Below the pieces are notes generated by a model. It did not search any database and was not told where the DNA came from. It saw only the letters and a list, made by a program, of their open reading frames with translations. Both the position numbers and the translations under genes were made by a program. From assembly GCF_001905595.1 (NCBI RefSeq), contig NZ_LIXI01000011.1, positions 66,497-130,496 of the forward strand: DNA of 64,000 nucleotides, given 5' to 3'. The DNA is from Streptomyces sp. CB00316. Its GTDB lineage: Bacteria > Actinomycetota > Actinomycetes > Streptomycetales > Streptomycetaceae. Shown piece by piece: positions 35,402 through 44,261 of the stretch. Position 1 is the stretch's first letter. The number at the start of each line of letters is the position of its first letter.

Positions 35402-35493
35402 TGCATCTCCTTCTTCGCTTCTCCGACCGCGCAGCGGGGCGGCGCGGCTTTCGTGGCCCTCCGCAGCCCGACGGCTGCGCGCTCGTCGCTCAC
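35398..35493 (-). CDS. Candidate 31-codon small ORF coupling argC to argJ
   Basis: The GTG at 35493 overlaps the argC stop by 4 bp (GTGA) and its own stop overlaps the argJ GTG by 4 bp (GTGA), so it fills the 88-bp gap exactly. It would encode MSDERAAVGLRRATKAAPP... ending in EAKKEMQ. The DNA also contains a CGCAGCC/GGCTGCG hairpin (35462-35479), so the frame may be a by-product of a repetitive element. No family is recognised. Whether the peptide is made is unknown; ribosome transit would couple argC to argJ either way. Confidence 0.4.
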   Translation of the reverse strand: MSDERAAVGLRRATKAAPPRCAVGEAKKEMQ

Positions 35494-36518
35494 GGTGCCA
35501 CTCCGATCGTGGTCAGACCTGTGTCCTCGGGAAGCCCGAGGGCGATGTTCATGCTCTGGAGGGCACCGCCCGCGGTGCCCTTGGCGAGGTTGTCGAGGGC
35601 GCAGATGACCACGATCCGTCCGGCGGCCGGGTCGTGGGCGACCTGGACCTGTACGGCGTTGGAGCCGTACACCGCGGCGGTGGCGGGCCACTGCCCCTCG
35701 GGCAGGAGGTCCACGAACGGCTCGTACGCGAACGCCTTCTCGTACACCGCGCGCAGGGACTCCGCGCTCACTCCCGGCTTGGCCTTCGCGCTGCACGTGG
35801 CGAGGATGCCGCGCGGCATGGGCGCGAGGGTGGGCGTGAAGGAGACGGTGACCGGCCCGTCGGCGGCGGCGCTGAGGTTCTGGATCATCTCGGGGGTGTG
35901 GCGGTGCCCGCCGCCGACGCCGTACGGGGTCATGTTGCCCATGACCTCGGAGCCGAGCAGATGCGGCTTGACCGCCTTGCCCGCCCCGGAGGTGCCGGAC
36001 GCGGCGACGATCACGGCCTCCGGTTCGGCGAGGCCCGCTTCGTACGCCGGGAAGAGCGCGAGGGACACGGCGGTCGGGTAGCACCCCGGCACGGCGATCC
36101 GCTTCGCCCCGGCGAGCGCGGCCCGCCCGCCCGGCAGCTCGGGCAGCCCGTAGGGCCAGGTCCCGGCGTGCGGGGACCCGTAGAACCTCTCCCAGTCACC
36201 GGCGTCCTTGAGCCGGAAGTCGGCCCCCATGTCGACCACGAGGACCTCGTCCCCGAGCTGCTCGGCGACGGCGGCGGACTGCCCGTGCGGCAGCGCCAGG
36301 AAGACGACGTCGTGCCCGGCGAGGACCTCGGCGGTGGTGGGCTCCAGCACCCGGTCCGCCAGGGGCCGCAGGTGCGGCTGGAGCGAGCCGAGCGTCTGCC
36401 CGGCGTTGGAGTGTCCGGTGAGGGCACCGATCTCGACGCCGGGGTGCGCCAGCAGGAGTCGGAGCAGCTCACCGCCGGCGTATCCGCTCGCCCCTGCCAC
36501 CGCTGCGCGTGCCACCAT
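35490..36518 (-). CDS. argC: N-acetyl-gamma-glutamyl-phosphate reductase
   Basis: A 342-residue NADPH-dependent reductase, third step of arginine synthesis and first gene of argC-argJ-argB-argD-argR. AAVAGASGYAGGELLRLLL is the dinucleotide fold; KRIAVPGCYPTA carries the catalytic cysteine; GHRHTPEM supplies the histidine. The start at 36518 follows AGGAGGG by about 5 nt; an upstream in-frame ATG at 36572 falls in the promoter. Confidence 0.96.
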   Translation of the reverse strand: MVARAAVAGASGYAGGELLRLLLAHPGVEIGALTGHSNAGQTLGSLQPHLRPLADRVLEPTTAEVLAGHDVVFLALPHGQSAAVAEQLGDEVLVVDMGADFRLKDAGDWERFYGSPHAGTWPYGLPELPGGRAALAGAKRIAVPGCYPTAVSLALFPAYEAGLAEPEAVIVAASGTSGAGKAVKPHLLGSEVMGNMTPYGVGGGHRHTPEMIQNLSAAADGPVTVSFTPTLAPMPRGILATCSAKAKPGVSAESLRAVYEKAFAYEPFVDLLPEGQWPATAAVYGSNAVQVQVAHDPAAGRIVVICALDNLAKGTAGGALQSMNIALGLPEDTGLTTIGVAP

Positions 36519-36543
36519 CGGAACCCTCCTCGTCGATGGCATG

Positions 36544-36572
36544 ACTATACGCAGCGCTGCACTTTTATGCAA
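36544..36572 (-). promoter_or_regulatory. argC promoter with ARG-box-like sites
   Basis: On the minus strand TTGCAT (36567-36572), 17 bp, TATAGT (36544-36549). TGCA-N6-TGCA (36558-36571) and a TGCGTATAGTCATGC half-site cover both hexamers, as expected for repression by ArgR. Confidence 0.75.
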
Positions 36573-36693
36573 TCAGCGGCCGACGCCCGGGAAGCGGGGC
36601 CGACTGAGGGCGCTCAGGCGCCGGAGGTCCAGCGCGAGTGGGGGCTTACGCGACACACAGCGTCGCGTCATGGCTGACGTGGGGTCCCTCGTT

Positions 36694-36984
36694 TCACGAC
36701 CAGACCAGTCGCCCTTCGGCGACCTCACGGACCGGATGGTTTCCATCGGCGATCTTCGTCAGCGTCTCCGCCACGGAGTCGAGATAGTGACCCAGTGATG
36801 CGTACTCGCCCGTGATCGTGATCTCGCCCACGAACCACCTGCCGATACGCCCGTCCCGCACGTCGATGAACTTTCCCGTCCAGCCGTCCCGGTCCGACAG
36901 GAACGGGATCCACTCGCTACCACCGGGCATGAAGCGGTTCGCGTAGAGCTTCTCCACTGCTCGGATGCCCAGGAGCGCGTCCAA
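36694..36984 (-). pseudogene. SMI1/KNR4-like protein, N-terminally truncated remnant
   Basis: A 96-residue frame matching the C-terminal part of SMI1/KNR4-family proteins: LDALLGIRAVEKLYANRFMP, WIPFLSDRDGWTGKFIDVRDGRIG, then YASLGHYLDSVAETL. Family members are usually about 180-200 residues, so the N-terminal half is missing. The frame continues a few codons into the AraC-like remnant on the opposite strand and stops being recognisable. SMI1 proteins often act as immunity proteins to contact-dependent toxins; no toxin gene is nearby. Probably non-functional. Confidence 0.6.
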
Positions 36985-37410
36985 CCACGCGGCCCGGCGG
37001 CTCGTCGCGGCCCCCTACCGGAGCGGCGGTCAGGCGCAGTACGTGCCGCGCAGCGTGCCCGAGCCGCTCGGCGAGCGGTTCGCCGCCACTCGGGAGTGGC
37101 CCCTTCGTCGGCTCGGCGAGCCCCTCGCCCTCGACGTACTGGCGCGGCTGGCGGGGGGTTCGCCGCGCACGTTCTCCAGGCGCTTCGTCGAGGAGACCGG
37201 CGGCACCCCGATGCGGTGGGTGATGCGCGCCCGCATCGACGTGGCCCGCGAACTGCTGGAGCGTTCGGAGCGGAGCGTCGAGCAGATCGCCGCCGGCATC
37301 GGGCTCGGCACCGGCGCCAATCTGCGGCTGCACTTCCCGCGCATCCTCGGCACCACACCGAGCGAGTACCGGCGCACCCTCACGCGCGGCGGCAAGCCCG
37401 CCCGGCACCG
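36977..37410 (+). pseudogene. GlxA-type AraC regulator, C-terminal remnant
   Basis: The translated block NHAARRLVAAPYRSGGQAQY, then LARLAGGSPRTFSRRFVEETGGTPMRWVMRARIDVARELLE, then GTGANLRLHFPRILGTTPSEYRR is the C-terminal AraC DNA-binding region of a GlxA/DJ-1-type regulator. The N-terminal sensor domain (about 150 residues) is absent, and the frame runs on past the normal end into antisense of the next gene. The left boundary coincides within a few bases with the truncated SMI1 remnant, pointing to one deletion joining two genes. Confidence 0.7.
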
Positions 37411-37529
37411 CATGGCGCGATCCTTTGAACCGTGGCGATCTCGCCACTGTCAGTGGTGTCGCGCGAGCGAGCCTGGTGGGGAACGGAAGGGACACCACTC
37501 GCGGTCGTACGGGGGTGGGGAGAGCGGCT

Positions 37530-38330
37530 TCAGCGGCCGCGCGGCTTTCCGCGCTTGCCGCCCGACTGGCCGGCCCTGCCTCCCTTGGGGGCGCCCGCGC
37601 GGCGGCCGGTGCCGGTCTGCTTCCCGCCGGGTGCGGGCTTGCGCCCGGAGCCGGCGGCCGTGCCGGCCCGCTTGGCCTTCGCCTTCTCCTTCGCCGACGG
37701 CTGCGGCGGGGTGGCGGCGCGGCCCCGGGTGCTGTTGACCGTGCGCCCCCGGACGATGCCGATGAACTCCTCCACCAGATCGGGGGTGGGCTCCTCCTGC
37801 GGCCACGACAGGGCCACGCGGGACTCGGGGGCCTCCAGGACCGGCCGGTAGGTGAGGTCCTTGCGGTGGTGCAGGCGTGCCAGGGACTGCGGGACGAGGA
37901 GCACGCCCACGCCCGCCGCCACCAGCTCGATCGCGTCCGCCGTGGTGGCCGGGCGCTCGATCGCGGGGCGGCCGGGGAGCGCCTCCCAGTCGAGGAGGTC
38001 GTCGAGCGGGTGCAGGACGATCTCGTCCGCCAGATCGGGGAGCGTGACCTCCTCCGCGGCCGTGGCGGCGTGATCCTTGGGGATCACCACGACCGTCGTC
38101 TCGGTGTACAGGGGGATCGCGCTGAGCACGTCCCGGTCGACCGGCAGCCGTACGAGCCCGGCCTCCGCTCCCCCGTCCGCCAGCAGCCGCGGGGCCTCGG
38201 CCGCGGAGACCTGGACGAGCTCCAGGGGGGTGCCGGGCAGCCGCTCGTGCCAGACCCTCACCCACTTGGTCGGCGTCACGCCGGGTACGTACGCGAGCCT
38301 GAAGGATGAGGGGGTGTCCGAGCCTGTCAC
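37530..38330 (-). CDS. LysR-type substrate-binding domain protein without a DNA-binding domain
   Basis: A 266-residue protein. Residues 1 to about 190 look like the LysR effector-binding fold (FRLAYVPGVTPTKWVRVWHERLPG, LVQVSAAEAPRLLADGGAEAGLVRLP, AIELVAAGVGVLLVPQSLARL) but the usual N-terminal helix-turn-helix is missing. The last 65 residues are Lys/Arg/Gly-rich (KEKAKAKRAG, GGKRGKPRGR), which could bind nucleic acid. The GTG start at 38330 has only a weak Shine-Dalgarno. It is divergent from the DUF5997 gene, an arrangement familiar in streptomycetes. The ligand is unknown. Confidence 0.75.
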   Translation of the reverse strand: MTGSDTPSSFRLAYVPGVTPTKWVRVWHERLPGTPLELVQVSAAEAPRLLADGGAEAGLVRLPVDRDVLSAIPLYTETTVVVIPKDHAATAAEEVTLPDLADEIVLHPLDDLLDWEALPGRPAIERPATTADAIELVAAGVGVLLVPQSLARLHHRKDLTYRPVLEAPESRVALSWPQEEPTPDLVEEFIGIVRGRTVNSTRGRAATPPQPSAKEKAKAKRAGTAAGSGRKPAPGGKQTGTGRRAGAPKGGRAGQSGGKRGKPRGR

Positions 38331-38421
38331 GGATCCAGGCTACCGGCCGCCCCGCCGGTGGTCGGCCACCGGTCGGCGGTCAGTGGTCGGAGGTGTGTCC
38401 CATGGTCGATACCCTGGACCC

Positions 38422-38814
38422 ATGACGTCGCACAAGACCGCCCAGACCATGAAGCCCGCCACCGCGGCGAAGAAGCTGGGTGTGTACCTCCAGGCCACGC
38501 CCGCCGAGTTCCAGGAGGGTGCCGTCTCGCGCACCGAGCTCAACGCCCTCCAGACCGACCCGCCCGCGTGGCTGGTCGAGCTGCGCCGTAACGGACCGCA
38601 CCCCCGTCCGGTGGTCGCGGCGAAGCTCGGCATCTCCATCGCGGGGCTCGCCCGCGGCGGGGTCACCGACGCCCTCACCACCGAGCAGGTCGACGCCCTG
38701 AAGGACGAGATGCCCGAGTGGCTCCAGAAGGAGCGGGCCACCCAGGCGGAGGTCCGCAAGGAGGCCGCCCGCATCAAGGAGCGCAACGCGGAGCGCGCCG
38801 CCCAGTCGCACTGA
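38422..38814 (+). CDS. DUF5997 family protein
   Basis: A 130-residue protein of unknown function. MKPATAAKKLGVYLQATPAEFQEG and PPAWLVELRRNGPHPRPVVAAKLGISIAGLARGG match this actinobacterial family. The C-terminus (WLQKERATQAEVRKEAARIKERNAER) is a charged helix, possibly a coiled coil. The start at 38422 (MTSHKTAQTMKP) agrees with the family length. It ends 28 bp before a strong terminator. The divergent LysR-like gene may be functionally linked. Confidence 0.85.
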   Translation: MTSHKTAQTMKPATAAKKLGVYLQATPAEFQEGAVSRTELNALQTDPPAWLVELRRNGPHPRPVVAAKLGISIAGLARGGVTDALTTEQVDALKDEMPEWLQKERATQAEVRKEAARIKERNAERAAQSH

Positions 38815-38842
38815 CCGCGGACGACGCAGACGACGCAAAGAC

Positions 38843-38883
38843 CAGGAAGCCCGGCCGACGCGGTGCGTCGGCCGGGCTTCCTG
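38843..38883. terminator. Bidirectional terminator between DUF5997 and cyclophilin genes
   Basis: A 19-bp stem (38843-38861 with 38865-38883) and a GGT loop, lying 28 bp after one stop and 60 bp from the convergent cyclophilin stop. Very stable; no T-tract. Confidence 0.9.
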
Positions 38884-38942
38884 CCTGCCGGGAGGCCGGG
38901 GTGCCGGGATACGGCATCCCGGGCCCGAAGGCCCCGTTCCGG

Positions 38943-39440
38943 TCAGAGAACGCCGGACTCGGCGATGGTGACCTTGGCGCGGGTGCGGCCGCTGGAGGAG
39001 CCGAGCGCCTCGATCTTGCGAACCAGCTTCATGCTGTCGTCGTCGGCGACCTCACCGAAGACCACGTGCTTGCCGTCCAGCCACGGGGTGAGCACCGTGG
39101 TGATGAAGAACTGCGAGCCGTTGGTGTTCGGGCCGGCGTTGGCCATGGAGAGCAGGCCGACGCGGTCGTGCTTGAGCTTGAAGTTCTCGTCGGCGAACTT
39201 CTCGCCGTAGATGCTCTTGCCGCCGGTGCCGTCGCCGCGGGTGAAGTCCCCGCCCTGGAGCATGAAGTCGGTGATGACGCGGTGGAAGGACGAGCCGGCG
39301 TAGCCGAAGCCCTTCTCGCCGGTGGCGAGCGCGCGGAAGTTCTCCGTCGTCTTGGGGACGACGTCGTCGAACAGGTTGAACGTGATCCGCCCTGCGGGCG
39401 CGTCGTCGATGGTGATGTCGAAGTAGACCTTGGTTGTCAT
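38943..39440 (-). CDS. Peptidyl-prolyl cis-trans isomerase, cyclophilin type
   Basis: A 165-residue cytosolic cyclophilin that catalyses proline isomerisation. FNLFDDVVPKTTENFRAL, YAGSSFHRVITDFMLQGGDF (with the catalytic Arg), GLLSMANAGPNTNGSQFFIT and HVVFGEV cover the whole fold. No signal peptide. The length fits the single-domain family. The sequence DDDSMKLVRKIEALGSSSGR at the end is conventional. Confidence 0.96.
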   Translation of the reverse strand: MTTKVYFDITIDDAPAGRITFNLFDDVVPKTTENFRALATGEKGFGYAGSSFHRVITDFMLQGGDFTRGDGTGGKSIYGEKFADENFKLKHDRVGLLSMANAGPNTNGSQFFITTVLTPWLDGKHVVFGEVADDDSMKLVRKIEALGSSSGRTRAKVTIAESGVL

Positions 39441-39515
39441 GGTGACATCCTCACATTCCTGGCAACCGCAGGCGAAACCCGGGTTGGGTCGGTGGTGTGG
39501 AATGTCGCCTTCCGC

Positions 39516-40685
39516 TCACTCCCGGCCGGCGTCCCCGAGGGCCGCGTAGACCGCGTCGACCAGGGCCGTCTTGCGGGGGTCGTCGGCCACGCCGGAGCCC
39601 ATCCGGTTCATGACGTACCCGAGGGCGATTCCCGCATCCGGGTCGGCCAGACCGCAGGAACCGCCCGCCCCGTCGTGGCCCATCGCCCGGGGGTCGGGGC
39701 CGTAGGAGCGGTTGCGGCCGCTCAGCCAGAGGCCGAGGGCGATTTCCGTCTCGTGGGCGAAGGCGTCGCCCAGGACCAGGTCGCGGCAGGCGCCCTGGCT
39801 CTCGCGGACCCGTTCGGCGGACCGCTCGGAGAGGATCCGGTGGCCGCCGAGGCTGCCGCGTCCGGCGAGGATCCCGTAGAGCGCGGCGACCGCGCGGGCG
39901 GTGCCGTGGCCGTTGGCGGCGGGGATCTCGGCGGCGCGCCACCCGGGGGTGTTGGCTGCGGCCCGGCCGGTGGGCGGGTTGAGCAGGGAGGCGACGGCCA
40001 CCGGTGCCATCCGGGCCAGCAGGGCGGCCTGGGCGTCGCGGTCGGCGCGCTCCTGGACGAGTTCGGCGAGCCGGTGGGTCTCCTTCTCGGGGAGGCCGAA
40101 GGTGAAGTCGATGCCCAGCGGTCCGGTGATCTCCTGCCGCAGGAACTCCCCGGGCAGCAGCCCGCTGACCCGGCGGACCACCTCACCGACGAGGAAGCCG
40201 TACGAGATCGCGTGGTAGCCGGACCGGGTCCCGGGCTCCCACATGGGCGCGGTGGCGGCGAGCCGGGCGCAGGTCAGCTCCCAGTCGTACAGCTCGTCCA
40301 GGGTGTGCGGCGTGCCGACCCCGGCGACCCCGGAACGGTGCGAGAGGAGGTGGCGGACGAGGACGGCTTCCTTTCCGTTGGCCGCGAACTCCGGCCAGTA
40401 CGTGGCTACCGGCGCGTCCAGGTCGAGGAGGCCACGGTCCGCGAGGATGTGGGCGCAGAGCGCGGTGGGGCCCTTGCTCGTGGACCAGACGTTGACCAGG
40501 GTGTCCCGCTCCCAGGGGCGGGTGCGGGCCTCGTCCGCCCAGCCGCCCCAGAGGTCCACCACGGGGATCCCGTCGGCGAGGACGGTGACCGCCGCGCCCA
40601 GTTCGCCGCGGGCGGTGAAGTTCTCCTCGAAGGCGTGCCGGACGCCGGCGAAACGGTCGTCGCAGTGGCCGTGGATCTGCGGCAC
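39516..40685 (-). CDS. Beta-lactamase-fold serine hydrolase (class C / family VIII esterase)
   Basis: A 389-residue enzyme. The active-site SxxK is in NVWSTSKGPTALCAHILADRG (about 63-83) and the YxN-equivalent is SGYHAISYGFLVGEVV, with His in place of the second-motif Ser/Asn. No signal peptide, so it is probably a cytosolic esterase rather than an antibiotic-hydrolysing beta-lactamase. The GTG at 40685 has AAGGAG 5 nt upstream. Two palindromes upstream (40699-40742) suggest a dedicated regulator that is not encoded beside it. Confidence 0.87.
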   Translation of the reverse strand: MPQIHGHCDDRFAGVRHAFEENFTARGELGAAVTVLADGIPVVDLWGGWADEARTRPWERDTLVNVWSTSKGPTALCAHILADRGLLDLDAPVATYWPEFAANGKEAVLVRHLLSHRSGVAGVGTPHTLDELYDWELTCARLAATAPMWEPGTRSGYHAISYGFLVGEVVRRVSGLLPGEFLRQEITGPLGIDFTFGLPEKETHRLAELVQERADRDAQAALLARMAPVAVASLLNPPTGRAAANTPGWRAAEIPAANGHGTARAVAALYGILAGRGSLGGHRILSERSAERVRESQGACRDLVLGDAFAHETEIALGLWLSGRNRSYGPDPRAMGHDGAGGSCGLADPDAGIALGYVMNRMGSGVADDPRKTALVDAVYAALGDAGRE

Positions 40686-40698
40686 CTGGGCTCCTTCT

Positions 40699-40742
40699 GT
40701 ACGTTACGGGACCGATACCCCTGCAACGTACCGACCGGTCGG
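40699..40742. promoter_or_regulatory. Two palindromes upstream of the serine hydrolase
   Basis: CCGACCGGTCGG (40731-40742) is a perfect 12-bp palindrome of a TetR-operator type. GTACGTT (40699-40705) and AACGTAC (40725-40731) form 7-bp arms 19 bp apart. Both lie between the hydrolase and phosphatase genes. Confidence 0.5.
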
Positions 40743-40772
40743 ACTGGAAGGAAGAGCGCGTGCCCGACGGGG

Positions 40773-41363
40773 TCAGCGGACGCCGGACTCCAGGCTCAGG
40801 CTCCAGCGGCCGGGCGCGCCGGCGAGCGTGATCGTGGAGAGCGGGCGGACGTCCACGTTCCAGTACGCCGTCGGCGGCACGTTCAGCGCGTAGACCAGGG
40901 CCGCGCGGATCACGGCGGGTTCGGCGACCGCGACGATGAACCCGTCGCAGGCCGGGCGGGTGTCCAGCCAGCCTCCGATCCGCCGGATGAAGGCGAGGAG
41001 GGACTCGCCGCCGTGCGGGGAGCCGCCCGGGTCGGCGAGCCAGGCGTCGACGGCGGCCGGTTCGCGGGCGGCGACCTCGGCCAGGGCCATACCGCGCCAG
41101 CGGCCCATGTCGCAGTCGCGGAGGGCGGGCTGGGCCATCGGGGCGTAGCCGAGCGCGTCGCCGGTGGCACGGCTGCGGGGGGTGGGCGAGCAGTACCGCA
41201 GTTCGGCGGCCCCGAGCGGGATCAGGGTGTGGGCGACCAGCCGTACCTCGTGCCAGCCGGCCCGGTCGAGCGGCCGGTCGTCGTCGAAGCGCTCGGCCAG
41301 GCGGGGCGACGTGCGCGCCGCCGCGACCAGGGTGACCCGATGCGTCATGGCCGGATGCGTCAT
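40773..41363 (-). CDS. Histidine-phosphatase-fold protein with degenerate active site
   Basis: A 196-residue protein of the phosphoglycerate-mutase/histidine phosphatase fold: PLDRAGWHEVRLVAHTL, YCSPTPRSRATGDALG and CDMGRWRGMALAEVAARE are typical. However the N-terminal RHG is replaced by AARTS, and the second catalytic His is missing in FIVAVAEPAVIRAAL. A classical phosphatase reaction is therefore unlikely. A 15-bp tandem duplication (41340-41369) repeats the start codon, so either ATG 41363 or 41348 may be used; neither has a Shine-Dalgarno. Confidence 0.75.
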   Translation of the reverse strand: MTHPAMTHRVTLVAAARTSPRLAERFDDDRPLDRAGWHEVRLVAHTLIPLGAAELRYCSPTPRSRATGDALGYAPMAQPALRDCDMGRWRGMALAEVAAREPAAVDAWLADPGGSPHGGESLLAFIRRIGGWLDTRPACDGFIVAVAEPAVIRAALVYALNVPPTAYWNVDVRPLSTITLAGAPGRWSLSLESGVR

Positions 41364-41369
41364 GGCCGG
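41340..41369. repeat. 15-bp tandem duplication over the start of the phosphatase-fold gene
   Basis: ATGCGTCATGGCCGG is repeated exactly (41340-41354, 41355-41369), producing the N-terminal MTHPAMTH and two start codons. It parallels the 17-bp duplication near another start at 14694-14727. Confidence 0.85.
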
Positions 41370-41430
41370 ATCGTGGTGCCGAACGCCTGTCCGGTCAAGA
41401 GGGCGCCAAGAGGGCCCTGACCGCGTCCGG

Positions 41431-42898
41431 TCAGCCGCCGGACGGCGCCGGCGCCCGGAGCCCGTCGTATGCCGTGCGGAGCCGGCGCACGCCCTCCGCG
41501 ATCTCGGCCGCTCCGGAGACCGCGGCGAAGCTCAGCCGGACGTGTCCCGCCGGGGGTTCGGCGCAGAAGTACGGGCCGCCCGGGGCGATGGCGACCGAGG
41601 CGCGCAGGGCGGCGGAGGCGACGGCCGCCTCGTCGGGGCCCGTTCCCGCGCCGGTCGCCGGGATCCGCGCCCAGAGGCTGCCGCCGCCCGCCGGCACGTG
41701 GGGCAGGGCGAACTCCGGCAGTTCGGAGTGGAGGGCGGCGGCCATCACCGTACGGCGGCTCCCCAGCTCCGCCGCCACCGCCGCCAGGTGGCGGCCCCAT
41801 GACGGGGAGCCGACGAGTTCGAGCGCGGCCTCCTGGAGCGGCCTCGGTACGAAGAAGCTGTCGACGACCTGAATGGCGCGCAGGCGCTCCAGCACCGGGC
41901 CCCGGGCGGCCAGCGCGCCGACCCGGAGGCTGGGCGAGGTGACCTTGGTGAGCGAGCAGACGTGGACGACCACCCCGTCGGGGTCGTCGGCGGCCAGCGG
42001 CGCCGGGAGCGGTCCGGCGCCCTCGTGGACGAGCCGCCGGGCGAAGTCGTCCTCGACGACGAACGCCCCGGCCGCCCGGGCGATCGCCAGGATCTCGGGC
42101 CTGCGGGCGGGGGCGAGGGTGGCTCCGGTGGGGTTCTGGAAGAGCGGCTGGGTGACGAAGACCCGGGCCCCGGTGGCGCGGAAGGCGTCGGCGAGCAGCT
42201 CGGGCCGGACCCCGTCCGCGTCCATCGGGACGGGGACCGGGCGCAGCCCCGTGGCGCGGGCGACCGCGAGCATGCCGGGGTAGGTGGGCGACTCGACCAG
42301 GACCGGGGCGCCGGGCGGGGCGAGGGCGCGCAGGGCGGTGGCCAGGGCGCTCTGGCCGCCCGCGGTGATCAGGACGTCGGCGCCGGAGACGGCCGGGCCG
42401 ATCTCGCGGGCGAACCAGGACCGCAGCTCGGGCAGCCCGTCCGTGGGCGGGCGGCCCCAGGCACCCGGGCGGCGGCCGGCCCGTGCGAGGGCGGCGGCCA
42501 GGGCCCGCTCCGGCTGGAGGGAGGCGTGGAGGTAGCCGCCGTTGAACTCGATGGTGCCGGGCGGTGGTGCGGCGAGGGTGGCCAGGACCCCGGAGGCGTC
42601 GACGGTACGGGGCACGACCTCGGGTCCGCCGTCGCCGCTCAGCGACACCTCCTGCCAGGACGTGTCGCCGGGGGCGGGGATCTCGGCGCGGGGCTCGGCC
42701 CGGAAGGCGCCGGACCCGGGGCGGGTGGTGACGAGCCCTTCGGCGGCGAGCTGGGCGATGGCGCGGGAGACGGTGACCGGGCTGACCCGGAAGCGTTCGA
42801 CGAGCGCGCGGCTGGACGGCAGCTTCCCACCGGGCGAGTAGCGGTTGAGCTCGGCTCGCAGGGAAGTGACCAGTTCGGCGACGCTGCTACGCTCTTGC

Positions 42899-42900
<2 letters not shown>
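41431..42900 (-). CDS. MocR/GntR-type regulator with aminotransferase domain
   Basis: A 489-residue fusion. The N-terminal winged helix is GntR-like: KLPSSRALVERFRVSPVTVSRAIAQLAAEGLV, about residues 25-57. The rest is a class I aminotransferase fold: LITAGGQSALATAL, VESPTYPGMLAVAR, QPLFQNPTGATL and VCSLTKVTSPSLRVGALA, where Lys is the PLP-binding residue. In this family the domain senses PLP and controls PLP or transporter genes. The ATG at 42900 shares its CATG with the divergent EamA start. A 25-bp palindrome sits 16-40 bp upstream, and a TATCCT -10-like element suggests a leaderless mRNA. Confidence 0.9.
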
Positions 42901-43951
<1,051 letters not shown>

Positions 43952-44000
43952 ACTTGGCCGTACGGACAGGCGGACCGTCACCGTGAGGAGGTCACTCCCG

Positions 44001-44210
44001 ATGGAGGCACACGCGGGCGACCGGCTGCTGATGCACGGCAGGACCGTGGGACAGCACGACCGGGTCGCAGAGATCATCGAAGTGCTCGGGGACGGGGGCG
44101 CCCCTCCGTACCGGCTCCGTTTTCCCGACGGCCACGAACACCTGATGTCCCCCGGCCCCGACAGCGTCGTCCAGCACATCGAGGCGCCCCAGGGCCGGCA
44201 GCCGCAGTAG
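44001..44210 (+). CDS. DUF1918 family small protein
   Basis: A 69-residue protein: HAGDRLLMHGRTVGQHDRVAEIIEVLG and PYRLRFPDGHEHLMSPGPD match DUF1918, a small beta-barrel-like domain common in actinobacteria. The start at 44001 follows AGGAGG by about 9 nt; a GTG at 43983 overlaps that Shine-Dalgarno. It is followed by a strong terminator hairpin. Its function is unknown. Confidence 0.87.
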   Translation: MEAHAGDRLLMHGRTVGQHDRVAEIIEVLGDGGAPPYRLRFPDGHEHLMSPGPDSVVQHIEAPQGRQPQ

Positions 44211-44218
44211 GAGGGACC

Positions 44219-44248
44219 GGGGCCGGGGTCCGAGCGGACCCCGGCCCC
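44219..44248. terminator. Terminator between DUF1918 and glycoside-hydrolase-like genes
   Basis: GGGGCCGGGGTCCG and its complement form a 12-14 bp stem between convergent genes, 9 bp after one stop and 14 bp from the other. It may act on both strands. Confidence 0.85.
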
Positions 44249-44261
44249 TCACACCACCGGG

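Noticed and set aside
39516..40685. Beta-lactam resistance gene
   Set aside because: No signal peptide and a YHA rather than YxN motif; family VIII-type esterase is more likely.
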